Positions 29,236-38,615 of a DNA stretch of 64,000 nucleotides are shown piece after piece. The position numbers and the translations under genes are program-made. This stretch comes from Streptomyces diastatochromogenes. Lineage in GTDB: Bacteria; Actinomycetota; Actinomycetes; Streptomycetales; Streptomycetaceae. The stretch spans positions 256,726 through 320,725 of the forward strand of contig NZ_MCGQ01000010.1 in assembly GCF_002242805.1 (NCBI RefSeq). The letters run 5' to 3'. The notes beneath the pieces were generated by a model, which had not been told where the DNA came from, made no database searches, and saw nothing but the letters and a program-made list of their open reading frames with translations. Positions within the stretch are counted from its first letter, which is position 1. Every line of letters begins with the position of its first letter.

Positions 29236-29841
29236 TCAGACCGTCCAGGACGGCTCCAGCTCCACGATGTCACCGGAGAGAGCGGCGATGTCCGCCTCCG
29301 TCTGGGCGCGCAGGGCGAGGCGCTCCACCCGCTCGGTGCGGTACTTGCCGTGCTCGGCCGCCGACCGCCACATGGACAGGACCAGGAACTCGTTCTCAGG
29401 CGCCTCGGCGAACATGCCCCGGATCATGCCGGGCGAGCCGGCCATCGCGGGGTTCCAGACCTTCTCCTGCATGAGGGTGAAGTGTTCGACGCGCTCCTCG
29501 TGCACCCGGCAGAGGGCCACCCGGATCAGGTCCGAGTCGGTGAACCGGGGCTCGAAGCCGGTCTTCACGTCGAAGCGGTACTCGAACAGCTTGACCTGGG
29601 CGTCCTTGAACGAGCCGGACTGGGCGGCCGCCAGACGGTCGTGGGAACGGGCCATGAAGGAGTCGTAGAAGGCACGGCTCTCCCAGAAGGCGAAGATGTG
29701 CGCCACTCCGGGCCGCTGCCGGCTCCAGCCTCCACCCTGTCCCCGAAAACCCGGCTCCCCCAGAAGCCCCGCCCATTTCCGCTGCCCCCGCTCGAAGCCG
29801 CGGCGGTCCACCACGGTGCAGCGAATCCACTTGACCAGCAC
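29236..29841 (-). CDS. DUF4937 (YdbC-like) protein
   Basis: 201 residues, probably cytosolic. Motifs include LVKWIRCTVVDRRGFERGQ at the N terminus, HIFAFWESRAFYDSFMARSH near residue 50 and FLVLSMWRSAAEHGKYRTER near 170. The last resembles dimeric alpha/beta-barrel (antibiotic biosynthesis monooxygenase-like) folds, and two such halves may be present. This fits the DUF4937/YdbC group; no function is established. GTG at 29841 is chosen so that the protein starts VLVKWIRC; upstream sequence is Arg-rich and unlike protein. Confidence 0.8.
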   Translation of the reverse strand: MLVKWIRCTVVDRRGFERGQRKWAGLLGEPGFRGQGGGWSRQRPGVAHIFAFWESRAFYDSFMARSHDRLAAAQSGSFKDAQVKLFEYRFDVKTGFEPRFTDSDLIRVALCRVHEERVEHFTLMQEKVWNPAMAGSPGMIRGMFAEAPENEFLVLSMWRSAAEHGKYRTERVERLALRAQTEADIAALSGDIVELEPSWTV

Positions 29842-29994
29842 CGCGCCATCGTAAGGCCACCGGGCGTGGCGTCGGTCACGCTCCGGCGGAGATCGGCCGC
29901 GCATGCGCCCCCGCGCGCGTGGCACGATGAACAAGGAGCCCCGACTTCAGGCAAGTTGGGGAAGAGGGATCTTCAGGGGGGAAGGGGAAGCCCG

Positions 29995-30528
29995 GTGACC
30001 GGCTTCAGCAAGGGAAACCGCAAGATCGAGGTCGCCCTCAAGTGGGACCCGAGTCCGGCGGGTCAGCCGCCCACCGACCTCGACATCGTCGCCGCGACCT
30101 TCGTGTCCGGTGACCCGTACGGAACTCCGGCCTATCTGGTGCACTTCGACAGCCGCTCGCCGGACGGCACGATCTTCCTCAACCGGGACAGCACGGACGG
30201 CAGGGGGTTCGGCTGGGACGAGGTCATGATGCTCGAACTGGACCGGCTCGACAGCCGGTACGCGCGCGTGGTGGTCGGTGCCGTCATCCAACAGCAGCCC
30301 GGCCGCAGGACGTTCGTCGACGTACTCAATCCGGCCATGCGCGTGCGCGAGGGCTACACCGTGCTCGCCGAGGACGACTTCGGCTCGGTCCTCGGCGCCA
30401 CGGCGGCCACGATCGCCGAGTTCGTGCGGGACGCGTCCGGCGACTGGACCTTCCGCGCCGGTGTCCACGGCTTCGACGAGGATCCGGCGACCTTCACCCG
30501 GGTCATGGGCAGGGCGAACCGGCCCTGA
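29995..30528 (+). CDS. TerD-family protein
   Basis: 177 residues. The N terminus GNRKIEVALKWDPSP and the acidic calcium-type site in the segment DLDIVA ... HFDSRSPDG ... NRDSTDGRGFGWDE match TerD-like stress proteins linked to tellurite resistance. GTG at 29995 follows GGGGGAAGGGGAAG. It converges on the DUF2785 gene with only three bases between stop codons. Calcium binding is inferred from the family. A single isolated TerD gene without the other ter genes is common in Streptomyces. Confidence 0.88.
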   Translation: MTGFSKGNRKIEVALKWDPSPAGQPPTDLDIVAATFVSGDPYGTPAYLVHFDSRSPDGTIFLNRDSTDGRGFGWDEVMMLELDRLDSRYARVVVGAVIQQQPGRRTFVDVLNPAMRVREGYTVLAEDDFGSVLGATAATIAEFVRDASGDWTFRAGVHGFDEDPATFTRVMGRANRP

Positions 30529-30531
30529 CGT

Positions 30532-31320
30532 TCAGGCCGTGTAGGGGGCCACGATCGCGAGCGTCCGGGCCAGTTCCTCCAGGACGGCCTCGCGGTGGGT
30601 GAGCGAGCGCGGCGGCTCGTCCGTGTTGCGCCTGCTCAGCCCCCGGTCGGCCAGGACGTAGAGCATCCGCAGCGTGCGCATGGCGTTGGAGGCCCAGGCG
30701 GGCACCGGGCCGGGTTCGCCGGTCCGGAAGGCCGCCGCGACCGGGGCCAGCCAGCGCACCGAGTCGGCCTCGCAGAGGGCGGGGTGGCCGAGGATCTGCG
30801 CGAGCGCGTAGGCGAGGCGGTCGTCCTCCTGCGCGTCGAAGAGGTGATCCGTGGGCGACAGCAACCGGGCCGTGGCCAACTCGGCGAGCGGCTCGGGGCG
30901 CTGGCCGGGGTGCCGGGCCAGCACCGCCAGGAGATCCGCTCCGTGGGCGACGGCGTGTACCCAGCCCAGGTCTGGGTCATGGCCGCGCAGATCCGTTTCC
31001 GCGGGGTACCAGTCCGCGAAGGCGTCCCACCACTGCGGCCGCCAGTCGCCGGCCTCCACGATCCGGGCGAGGACGAGCGGCGCGAAGCTGCGGGCCTGCA
31101 CGGCCGGGTCCTTCAGATGAACGGTCATACGGTCGCCGAGCCGGCCGCGCTCCCCGGGGCGGAGTGCGGGTATCCAGCGGACAGCCGCGAGGTAGGCGCC
31201 GTCGTCGCGCACCACGGGATCGGGTGAACGAAGGTCCTCGGCCAAGGTGTCGAGGGCCATGGCCCGGTCCTCCTCCGGGAGGGCGCGGATGTCGGCGTCG
31301 TACGGCTGTTTCGTGTTCAT
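30532..31320 (-). CDS. DUF2785 domain protein
   Basis: 262 residues, mostly helical. Landmarks of the family are DDGAYLAAVRWI, WRPQWWDAFADWYPAETDLRGHD and the signature DLGWVHAVAHGADLLAVLARHPG near residue 120. No membrane segments or signal peptide. DUF2785 has no assigned role I know of; its helical repeat character suggests protein binding. Its stop nearly abuts the convergent TerD gene. Confidence 0.85.
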   Translation of the reverse strand: MNTKQPYDADIRALPEEDRAMALDTLAEDLRSPDPVVRDDGAYLAAVRWIPALRPGERGRLGDRMTVHLKDPAVQARSFAPLVLARIVEAGDWRPQWWDAFADWYPAETDLRGHDPDLGWVHAVAHGADLLAVLARHPGQRPEPLAELATARLLSPTDHLFDAQEDDRLAYALAQILGHPALCEADSVRWLAPVAAAFRTGEPGPVPAWASNAMRTLRMLYVLADRGLSRRNTDEPPRSLTHREAVLEELARTLAIVAPYTA

Positions 31321-31411
31321 GAGCGGAGGCTACGGCGTCCGCACGACCCGTGTACCGACTCCGCGGACGCCCGAAGGAAGCGGTCGCCCCCGGAAGCGCG
31401 TCGCCCCGGAA

Positions 31412-31450
31412 AGGTAAGGGGCGCCGACCCATGGCCGGCGCCCCTTACCT
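31412..31450 (-). terminator. nrdJ terminator
   Basis: Perfect 15-bp inverted repeat (31412-31426 and 31436-31450) with a 9-base loop, 16 bases after the nrdJ stop on the minus strand. Confidence 0.85.
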
Positions 31451-31466
31451 CAGCAACCCTGTGTCA

Positions 31467-34361
31467 TCAGCTGCAGCCGCTGGTCGAGCCGCAGCCCTCG
31501 CAGATGTAGCAGGAGCCGGCCCGCTGCATCTTCGTACCGCAGGAGAAGCACAGCGGAGCGTCGGCCTGGATGCCCAGCTGCATCTCCACCAGCTCGGCGC
31601 TGGTGTGCGCCTGCTTCGGGGCGGGCTTGACCACCTCGGCCTCGGCCCTCGGGGCGGCGACGGCCTTCAGCTCCTGGGCGCGCGGCGCCGACTGGGCCAG
31701 GCCCTCGACGTCGACCTCGTCCTCGGTCGGCTCGTAGGAGCCGGTCTCCAGGTGACGCTGGCGCTCCTCGGCGGAGTGGATGCCGAGCGCGGAGCGCGTC
31801 TCGAAGGGCAGGAAGTCCAGCGCCAGGCGGCGGAAGATGTAGTCGACGATCGACTGAGCCATCCGCACGTCCGGGTCGTCCGTCATACCGGCCGGCTCGA
31901 AGCGCATGTTCGTGAACTTCGAGACGTACGTCTCCAGCGGAACGCCGTACTGGAGGCCGACGGAGACCGCGATGGAGAAGGCGTCCATCATGCCCGCGAG
32001 AGTCGAGCCCTGCTTGGACATCTTCAGGAAGACCTCACCGAGACCGTCGTCCGGGTAGGAGTTGGCGGTCATGTAGCCCTCGGCGCCGCCGACCGTGAAG
32101 GACGTGGTGATCCCCGGGCGACCCTTGGGGAGGCGCTTGCGGACCGGGCGGTACTCGACCACCTTCTCGACCGCGGTACGGATCGTCTCCTCGGCCTTCG
32201 CGGTGACCTCGGCCTTCTCGTCCTCCTTCTTCTTGGCGGAGAGCGGCTGGCCAACCTTGCAGTTGTCGCGGTAGATCGCGAGCGCCTTGACGCCGAGCTT
32301 CCAGGCCTCGTAGTAGATCTCCTCGACCTCCTCGACGGTCGCCGTCTCCGGCATGTTGACCGTCTTGGAGATGGCGCCGGAGATCCAGGGCTGGATCGCG
32401 GCCATCATGCGGACGTGGCCCATCGGGGAGATGGCGCGCTCGCCCATGGCGCAGTCGAAGACCTCGTAGTGCTCGTGCTTGAGGCCGGGGGCGTCGATCA
32501 CGTTGCCGTGCTCGCCGATGTGGGCGACGATCGCCTCGATCTGCTCCTCCTGGTAACCCAGGCGGCGCAGGGCCTGCGGGACGGTGCCGTTGACGATCTG
32601 CATCGAGCCGCCGCCGACCAGCTTCTTGAACTTCACCAGCGCGAGGTCGGGCTCGACACCGGTGGTGTCGCAGGACATCGCGAGGCCGATGGTGCCGGTC
32701 GGGGCGAGGACGGACGCCTGGGAGTTACGGAAACCGTTCTGCTCACCGAGGCGCTGGACGTCCTGCCAGGCCTCCGTGGCGGCGGCCCACACCGGGGTGT
32801 CCAGGTCGTCCATGCGGACGGCCGTGCCGTTGGCGTCGGCGTGCTGCTTCATGACGCGCTTGTGGGCGTCGGCGTTGCGGGCGTAGCCGTCGTACGGACC
32901 CACGACCGCGGCCAGCTCGGCGGAGCGGCGGTAGGCCGTACCCGTCATCAGGGAGGTGATGGCGCCGGCCAGGGCGCGGCCGCCGTTGGAGTCGTACGCG
33001 TGGCCGGTCGCCATCAGCAGGGCGCCGAGGTTGGCGTAGCCGATGCCGAGCTGGCGGAACGCGCGCGTGTTCTCGCCGATCTTCTGGGTCGGGAAGTCCG
33101 CGAAGCAGATCGAGATGTCCATCGCGGTGATGACCAGCTCGACGACCTTCTGGAAGCGCTCGGCGTCGAAGGACTGGCTGCCCTTGCCGTCGTCCTTCAG
33201 GAACTTCATCAGGTTCAGCGAGGCGAGGTTGCAGGACGTGTTGTCCAGGTGCATGTACTCGCTGCAGGGGTTCGAGCCGTTGATACGGCCGGACTCCGGG
33301 CACGTGTGCCAGTGGTTGATGGTGTCGTCGTACTGGATGCCCGGGTCGGCGCAGGCCCAGGCGGCCTCGGCCATCTTGCGGAACAGAGACTTGGCGTCGA
33401 CCTCCTCGATGACCTCGCCGGTCATGCGCGCACGCAGGCCGAACTTGCCGCCCTGCTCGACCGCCTTCATGAACTCGTCGTTCACGCGGACCGAGTTGTT
33501 GGCGTTCTGGTACTGGACGGAGGTGATGTCGTCGCCACCGAGGTCCATGTCGAAGCCCGCGTCACGCAGGGCGCGGATCTTCTCCTCTTCCTTGACCTTG
33601 GTCTCGATGAAGTCCTCGACGTCGGGGTGGTCGACGTCCAGGATGACCATCTTGGCGGCCCGGCGGGTGGCGCCACCGGACTTGATGGTTCCGGCGGAGG
33701 CGTCGGCGCCGCGCATGAAGGAGACCGGGCCGGAGGCGTTGCCGCCGGAGGACAGCAGCTCCTTGGAGGAGCGGATGCGGGAGAGGTTCAGGCCGGCACC
33801 GGAGCCGCCCTTGAAGATCATGCCCTCTTCCTTGTACCAGTCGAGGATCGACTCCATGGAGTCGTCGACGGACAGGATGAAGCAGGCGGAGACCTGCTGG
33901 GGCTGCGGGGTGCCCACGTTGAACCAGACGGGGCTGTTGAAGCTGAAGATCTGGTGCAGGAGGGCGTACGCCAGCTCGTGCTCGAAGATCTCGGCGTCGG
34001 CGGGCGAGGCGAAGTACTTGTAGTCCTCGCCGGCCTTCCGGTACGTCTTCACGATGCGGTCGATCAGCTGCTTGAGGCTGACCTCGCGCTGCGGGGTGCC
34101 GACGGCACCCCGGAAGTACTTGCTGGTGACGATGTTGACCGCGTTCACCGACCAGAAGTCGGGGAACTCGACGCCACGCTGCTCGAAGTTGACCGAGCCG
34201 TCGCGCCAGTTGGTCATGACGACGTCACGGCGCGCCCACTCCACCTCGTCGTACGGGTGCACGCCGGGGGTGGTGTGGATGCGCTCGATACGCAGCCCCT
34301 TGCTGGCCTTGGTGCCCTTGGCTCGGGAACCTCGTGCCGGACCGCTCGCCGTCTCTGTCAT
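31467..34361 (-). CDS. nrdJ: Vitamin B12-dependent (class II) ribonucleotide reductase
   Basis: 964 residues, usual length for the actinobacterial enzyme. It reduces ribonucleotides with adenosylcobalamin as radical source. Visible parts: a substrate-reduction Cys in QQVSACFILSVDDSMES, KGGSGAGLNLSRIRS, the active-site loop NPCSEYMHLDNTSCNLASLN (N-x-C-x-E type), TGTIGLAMSCDTTGVEPD, and a C-terminal Cys-rich tail (CFSCGTKMQRAGSCYICEGC) that re-reduces the active site and may bind zinc. It follows nrdR in the nrdRJ arrangement of Streptomyces and is expected to be repressed by NrdR. Confidence 0.97.
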   Translation of the reverse strand: MTETASGPARGSRAKGTKASKGLRIERIHTTPGVHPYDEVEWARRDVVMTNWRDGSVNFEQRGVEFPDFWSVNAVNIVTSKYFRGAVGTPQREVSLKQLIDRIVKTYRKAGEDYKYFASPADAEIFEHELAYALLHQIFSFNSPVWFNVGTPQPQQVSACFILSVDDSMESILDWYKEEGMIFKGGSGAGLNLSRIRSSKELLSSGGNASGPVSFMRGADASAGTIKSGGATRRAAKMVILDVDHPDVEDFIETKVKEEEKIRALRDAGFDMDLGGDDITSVQYQNANNSVRVNDEFMKAVEQGGKFGLRARMTGEVIEEVDAKSLFRKMAEAAWACADPGIQYDDTINHWHTCPESGRINGSNPCSEYMHLDNTSCNLASLNLMKFLKDDGKGSQSFDAERFQKVVELVITAMDISICFADFPTQKIGENTRAFRQLGIGYANLGALLMATGHAYDSNGGRALAGAITSLMTGTAYRRSAELAAVVGPYDGYARNADAHKRVMKQHADANGTAVRMDDLDTPVWAAATEAWQDVQRLGEQNGFRNSQASVLAPTGTIGLAMSCDTTGVEPDLALVKFKKLVGGGSMQIVNGTVPQALRRLGYQEEQIEAIVAHIGEHGNVIDAPGLKHEHYEVFDCAMGERAISPMGHVRMMAAIQPWISGAISKTVNMPETATVEEVEEIYYEAWKLGVKALAIYRDNCKVGQPLSAKKKEDEKAEVTAKAEETIRTAVEKVVEYRPVRKRLPKGRPGITTSFTVGGAEGYMTANSYPDDGLGEVFLKMSKQGSTLAGMMDAFSIAVSVGLQYGVPLETYVSKFTNMRFEPAGMTDDPDVRMAQSIVDYIFRRLALDFLPFETRSALGIHSAEERQRHLETGSYEPTEDEVDVEGLAQSAPRAQELKAVAAPRAEAEVVKPAPKQAHTSAELVEMQLGIQADAPLCFSCGTKMQRAGSCYICEGCGSTSGCS

Positions 34362-34524
34362 GCCGCCTCCCTCTACGGGCTAAAACGCCCTGAAGTGCCA
34401 CGATGTTCCCGTGGCACGGTGTTCTGTCTTGTGTTGCGGGCACCCTCAGCTCCGCCCGCAACAGGTCTTCGGTCGCCGCCTCCCGGCCGGAACCCGGGCC
34501 TCCGTCCGGTTCCCGGCCTGCCGG

Positions 34525-35076
34525 TCAGTCGGCGGCGTGGGCGGGCACGGGGACCTGAGTGGTCCCTCCGGGCCCGCGATCGTCTTCCTGGCTCCCCGCT
34601 CCCGCGTCTTCGTCGTCCGCGGCGGGGCCTCGCGTCGCCTCCCTCAGCTCCGCAATGGCGGCCTCGAAGTCCTCGAGCGAGTCGAACGCCCGGTAGACGG
34701 AGGCGAATCGCAGATAGGCGACGAGGTCGAGCTCCTGCAACGGGCCGAGTATGGCCAGACCCACGTCGTGGGTGGTCAGCTCGGCGCTTCCGGTGGCCCG
34801 CACCGCCTCCTCGACCCGCTGACCCAGCTGGGCGAGTGCGTCCTCGGTGACAGGCCTCCCCTGGCATGCCTTGCGCACGCCGTTGATGACCTTGATACGG
34901 CTGAATGGCTCGGTGACTCCGGACCGCTTGACCACCATGAGCGAGCACGTCTCCACGGTCGTGAAACGACGGGAGCAGTCAGGGCACTGGCGGCGCCTGC
35001 GGATCGACGTGCCGTCGTCGGTCGTACGACTGTCGACCACACGGCTGTCGGGGTGCCTGCAGAAGGGGCAGTGCAT
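34525..35076 (-). CDS. nrdR: Transcriptional repressor NrdR
   Basis: 183 residues. NrdR senses ATP/dATP and represses ribonucleotide reductase genes. The N-terminal zinc ribbon is [20 protein letters not shown] with CPDCSRRF completing the four cysteines, followed by the ATP-cone ([20 protein letters not shown] and beyond). The C-terminal ~35 residues are acidic and low-complexity. ATG at 35076 has GGAGGG nine bases upstream; the TTG three codons before it is less likely. Two NrdR boxes lie in its own upstream region, so the nrdR-nrdJ unit is autoregulated. Confidence 0.97.
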   Translation of the reverse strand: MHCPFCRHPDSRVVDSRTTDDGTSIRRRRQCPDCSRRFTTVETCSLMVVKRSGVTEPFSRIKVINGVRKACQGRPVTEDALAQLGQRVEEAVRATGSAELTTHDVGLAILGPLQELDLVAYLRFASVYRAFDSLEDFEAAIAELREATRGPAADDEDAGAGSQEDDRGPGGTTQVPVPAHAAD

Positions 35077-35184
35077 GATCTCCAACCCTCCTCACAGCAG
35101 ACTAAACAGCCCCCAGAGGCCTCAGGGGCCTCTCGAAGCAGCCCCAAGCATAGGCGATCGCGGAGCCCTCTCAGACCCGGGGGA

Positions 35185-35197
35185 CCACAACTTGTGG
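35185..35197 (-). promoter_or_regulatory. NrdR box 1
   Basis: Palindrome CCACAACTTGTGG, 108 bp upstream of the nrdR start. Starts exactly 31 bp from the start of box 2, the three-helical-turn spacing known for NrdR box pairs. Confidence 0.75.
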
Positions 35198-35215
35198 GCT
35201 GCTGTAGCAATCCAA

Positions 35216-35228
35216 CCACTAGATGTGG
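35216..35228 (-). promoter_or_regulatory. NrdR box 2
   Basis: Imperfect palindrome CCACTAGATGTGG with the same outer CCAC/GTGG arms as box 1, 31 bp away. Confidence 0.72.
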
Positions 35229-35565
35229 GGATTGGCTGATACATCGACAGCTCGCGCGTGTCGCACGCGTACACGTCTGTACGGCGGAGTCACCCCGCCA
35301 CCTGTGAAAACACGCGCGCACGGACGTGCCGCCGGGACACTTACGGAGATAGCGTGGGCGCCGCACGGAGGACGCGTAGGACTCCGGCGCAGATGGGACC
35401 CGGATCCCGGTTGACGGGGCTCCGGGTGGCAGACTGGGGAAGCAACCCACGAGGTGATCCACCCCGGCGGTGAAGCGTACAACAATGGGCGCTTTTGTCT
35501 GCCAGAGGTCGCGTTGGCCATACACCCGGACACATGATCGCGTCAGGCGAATCGCACTTTTTCAC

Positions 35566-35581
35566 TCGAACGTGTGTTTGG
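35566..35581 (+). promoter_or_regulatory. SOS box (LexA operator) upstream of lexA
   Basis: TCGAAC-GTGT-GTTTGG matches the Gram-positive/actinobacterial LexA operator (CGAAC-N4-GTTYG). It lies 60 bp before the lexA GTG. TACCGT at 35602-35607 is a possible -10, and the operator overlaps the matching -35 position, so lexA is autorepressed. Confidence 0.85.
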
Positions 35582-35640
35582 CGCAACCTTTCGAAAGCAA
35601 CTACCGTTGTCCAGCAGGGAGACCATCGAGAGGGGCCGAC

Positions 35641-36420
35641 GTGACCACCACCGCAGACAGTGCCACCATCACTGCCCAGGACCGCTCCCAGGGCCGAGTC
35701 GAGCCGGTACATGCGATGAACGAAGCCACGAATCCTGAGGGACACAAGCGCTCCCTGCCGGGCCGACCTCCAGGCATCCGGGCGGACAGCTCCGGACTCA
35801 CCGACCGGCAGCGCCGGGTGATCGAGGTCATCAGGGACTCCGTGCAGCGGCGCGGTTACCCGCCGTCGATGCGCGAGATCGGCCAGGCCGTCGGGCTCTC
35901 CAGCACGTCCTCGGTCGCGCACCAGCTGATGGCGCTGGAGCGCAAGGGCTTCCTGCGCCGTGACCCGCACCGCCCGCGCGCGTACGAGGTGCGCGGCTCC
36001 GACCAGGCCGTGACCGTGCAGCCCACGGACACCGCGGGCAAGCCCGCCGCGTCGTACGTCCCGCTGGTCGGCCGTATCGCCGCCGGTGGCCCGATCCTCG
36101 CGGAGGAGTCGGTCGAGGACGTGTTCCCCCTCCCCCGGCAGCTCGTCGGTGACGGCGAACTGTTCGTCCTCAAGGTCGTCGGCGACTCCATGATCGAGGC
36201 GGCGATCTGTGACGGCGACTGGGTCACCGTCCGCCGCCAGCCGGTCGCCGAGAACGGCGACATCGTGGCGGCCATGCTCGAGGGCGAAGCCACCGTCAAG
36301 CGCTTCAAGCGCGAGGACGGCCACGTCTGGCTCCTCCCGCACAACTCGGCCTACGAGCCGATCCCTGGCGACGACGCGACCATCCTCGGCAAGGTCGTCG
36401 CCGTGCTGCGGCGCGTGTGA
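35641..36420 (+). CDS. lexA: SOS-response repressor LexA
   Basis: 259 residues. After a ~45-residue N-terminal extension, the winged helix has [20 protein letters not shown] and [20 protein letters not shown]. Autocleavage occurs at Ala148-Gly149 (GRIAAGGP); the catalytic dyad is Ser183 in [11 protein letters not shown] and Lys220 in GEATVKRF. RecA-DNA filaments trigger self-cleavage. GTG at 35641 follows GAGAGG and lies 60 bp after an SOS box. It is divergent from nrdR, so DNA-precursor supply and SOS control share this intergenic region. Confidence 0.97.
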   Translation: MTTTADSATITAQDRSQGRVEPVHAMNEATNPEGHKRSLPGRPPGIRADSSGLTDRQRRVIEVIRDSVQRRGYPPSMREIGQAVGLSSTSSVAHQLMALERKGFLRRDPHRPRAYEVRGSDQAVTVQPTDTAGKPAASYVPLVGRIAAGGPILAEESVEDVFPLPRQLVGDGELFVLKVVGDSMIEAAICDGDWVTVRRQPVAENGDIVAAMLEGEATVKRFKREDGHVWLLPHNSAYEPIPGDDATILGKVVAVLRRV

Positions 36421-36460
36421 CGGCTGCGGCGGGCGGGCCGGGCGGGCCCGCTCCCTGACC

Positions 36461-36494
36461 GGGCCCCGGAACCCCTGCGCCGGTTCCGGGGCCC
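36461..36494. terminator. Terminator between lexA and dinG (1)
   Basis: Perfect 13-bp inverted repeat (36461-36473 and 36482-36494) with an 8-base loop, just after the lexA stop in a convergent gap. Confidence 0.8.
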
Positions 36495-36523
36495 TGTGCG
36501 TTCGGCCCAGAGCCGCCGTCCAG

Positions 36524-36551
36524 CCCACCTGGGCCTGGCTGCCCAGGTGGG
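36524..36551. terminator. Terminator between lexA and dinG (2)
   Basis: Perfect 11-bp inverted repeat (CCCACCTGGGC and GCCCAGGTGGG) with a 6-base loop, ten bases from the dinG stop. With the previous hairpin it gives one strong hairpin for each convergent transcript. Confidence 0.78.
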
Positions 36552-36560
36552 AGACCTCTC

Positions 36561-38534
36561 TCAGGCTTCCGTCTGCTTCGCGGCCGCGTCGATCGCCGCG
36601 AGTGACTTGCGGACCTGATTACGGTCCGTGGTGGACCAGAAGTCGGGCAGTGACGCCTTGAGGTAGCCGCCGTACCGCGCGGTGGCCAGCCGCTGGTCGA
36701 GCACGGCGACCACACCACGGTCCCCGGAGGCCCGTACGAGACGGCCGGCCCCCTGGGCCATGAGCAGGGCCGCATGCGTCGCGGCCACCGCCATGAAGCC
36801 GTTGCCACCCGCGTCCTCCACCGCCTTCTGGCGGGCGCTCATCAGCGGGTCGTCGGGGCGCGGGAACGGGATCTTGTCCATGACGACCAGCTGACAGCTG
36901 GGGCCCGGGACATCGACGCCCTGCCACAGCGACAGCGTGCCGAAAAGACAGGTCTTGGGATCCGCTGCGAAGTTCTTGATCAGCTCACCGAGGGTCTCCT
37001 CGCCCTGGAGCAGGATCGGGAACTCGGGGATCCGGGAGCGCAGCTCCTCGGCGGCGAGCTGGGCGGCCCGCATCGACGAGAACAGTCCAAGGGTGCGTCC
37101 GCCGGCCGCCTTGATCAGCTCGGTCAGTTCGTCGAGCATGTCGGTGCGCTCGCCGTCCCGTGCGGGGCGGGCGAGGTGCTTGGCGACGTAGAGGATGCCC
37201 TGCTTCGGGTAGTCGAAGGGCGAGCCGACGTCGATGCCCTTCCAGGCCGGGAGATCCTCGCCGTCCACGCCCTCGGGCCCCAGCCCCAGGGAGGCGCCGA
37301 CGCCGTTGAAGTCGCCACCCAGCTTGAGGGTCGCCGAGGCGAGGACGACACTGCGGTCCGCGAAGAGCTTCTCCCGGAGCAGCCCGGAGACCGACATGGG
37401 GGCGACACACAGGGAGGCGCCGAAGCGGTCGTGGCGCTCGTACCAGACGACGTCCCACTCGGAGCCGTTCAGGACCCGCTCCGCCACGTCGTGCACCGTC
37501 TCCACCGACGCCAGCGCCTGCTTGCGGACCGCGTCCTCGTCCTGGACGGACTTGTCGCGGGTCGCGCCGATCGCGGAGATGACCGTACGGGCCGCGTCCC
37601 GCAGCGCCATCAGGGCATAGCCGAGGTCTTCCGGGGTCTCCTCCAGACGGCCCGGCAGGGCCAGCTCCATGACCCGCTCGAAGCCCTCGGCGGCGGTCTG
37701 GAGCTGGTCGGCGGCCTTCTCGTTGACGAGCTTGGCGGCTCGGCGCACGGCACGGTTGACCTGGCCGGGCGTGAGCTCGCCGGTGGCGACGCCGGTGACA
37801 CGGGAGACCAGTTCGTGCGCCTCGTCCACGATCAGCACCTCGTGCTGCGGCAGAACCGGAGCACCCTCGATGGCGTCGATGGCCAGAAGCGCGTGGTTCG
37901 TGACGACGACCTCGGCGAGCTTGGCACGCTCGCGGGCCATCTCCGCGAAGCACTCGGCCCCGTAGGCGCACTTCGACGCGCCGAGGCACTCCCGTGAAGA
38001 CACCGACACCTGGGCCCAGGCACGGTCGGAGACGCCCGGCGTGAGGTCGTCCCGGTCGCCGGTCTCGGTCTCGTCGGCCCAGTCCCGCAGGCGCAGCAGG
38101 TCCTGGCCCAGCTTGCTGGTGGGCGCGGCGGCCTCGAACTGGTCGAAGAGCCCGTCCTCCTCGTCCTGCGGCACGCCCTCGTGCAGGCGGTGCAGGCAGA
38201 GGTAGTTCGACCTGCCCTTGAGCATGGCGAACTCCGGGCGACGGCGCAGCAGCGGGTGCAGGGCGTCGACGGTGCGGGGCAGGTCGCGTTCCACGAGCTG
38301 GCGCTGCAGCGCGAGTGTGGCCGTGGCGACGACCACACGCTCCCCGTGCGCGAGCGCGGGCACGAGATAGCCCAGCGACTTTCCGGTGCCGGTGCCGGCC
38401 TGGACCAGCAGATGGGATCCGTCGTCGATCGCCTCGGCGACCGCTTCGGCCATGGTCACCTGGCCGGGGCGCTCCGTACCGCCGACGGCTGCGACAGCGG
38501 CATGCAGGAGTTCGGGGAGTGAGGGCTTCGTCAT
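36561..38534 (-). CDS. dinG: DinG-type ATP-dependent DNA helicase
   Basis: 657 residues, superfamily 2 iron-sulfur helicase. Walker A is VQAGTGTGKSLGY near residue 45; motif Ia VVATATLALQRQL; DEAH box VLIVDEAHELVSR near residue 237. The four Fe-S cysteines are spread as usual between motifs Ia and II, including CLGASKCAYGAECF. Motif VI is represented by AQGAGRLVRASGDRG near residue 595. DinG unwinds 5'-3' and resolves R-loops; the M. tuberculosis protein also unwinds G-quadruplexes. It converges on lexA. No SOS box was found just upstream of its start. Confidence 0.93.
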   Translation of the reverse strand: MTKPSLPELLHAAVAAVGGTERPGQVTMAEAVAEAIDDGSHLLVQAGTGTGKSLGYLVPALAHGERVVVATATLALQRQLVERDLPRTVDALHPLLRRRPEFAMLKGRSNYLCLHRLHEGVPQDEEDGLFDQFEAAAPTSKLGQDLLRLRDWADETETGDRDDLTPGVSDRAWAQVSVSSRECLGASKCAYGAECFAEMARERAKLAEVVVTNHALLAIDAIEGAPVLPQHEVLIVDEAHELVSRVTGVATGELTPGQVNRAVRRAAKLVNEKAADQLQTAAEGFERVMELALPGRLEETPEDLGYALMALRDAARTVISAIGATRDKSVQDEDAVRKQALASVETVHDVAERVLNGSEWDVVWYERHDRFGASLCVAPMSVSGLLREKLFADRSVVLASATLKLGGDFNGVGASLGLGPEGVDGEDLPAWKGIDVGSPFDYPKQGILYVAKHLARPARDGERTDMLDELTELIKAAGGRTLGLFSSMRAAQLAAEELRSRIPEFPILLQGEETLGELIKNFAADPKTCLFGTLSLWQGVDVPGPSCQLVVMDKIPFPRPDDPLMSARQKAVEDAGGNGFMAVAATHAALLMAQGAGRLVRASGDRGVVAVLDQRLATARYGGYLKASLPDFWSTTDRNQVRKSLAAIDAAAKQTEA

Positions 38535-38615
38535 AGCCCGACCACCCTACGGCCCGGCACTGACAAACGGACGGTCAAGGCTGGTGCGAGGGGTGGGATC
38601 ACTGCCGGGACTCCT

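Larger units (their letters stand above)
35077..35640. other. Divergent regulatory region between nrdR and lexA
   Basis: 564 bases without a convincing gene. The nrdR side holds two NrdR boxes and the lexA side an SOS box. The middle 330 bases (about 35232-35560) hold no clear signal beyond a TTGACG near 35413, and may contain unannotated leader or small-RNA sequence. Confidence 0.6.

Noticed and set aside
35220..35560. Cobalamin riboswitch upstream of nrdR/nrdJ
   Set aside because: No B12-box or matching secondary structure was seen on either strand; regulation by NrdR boxes explains the region better.
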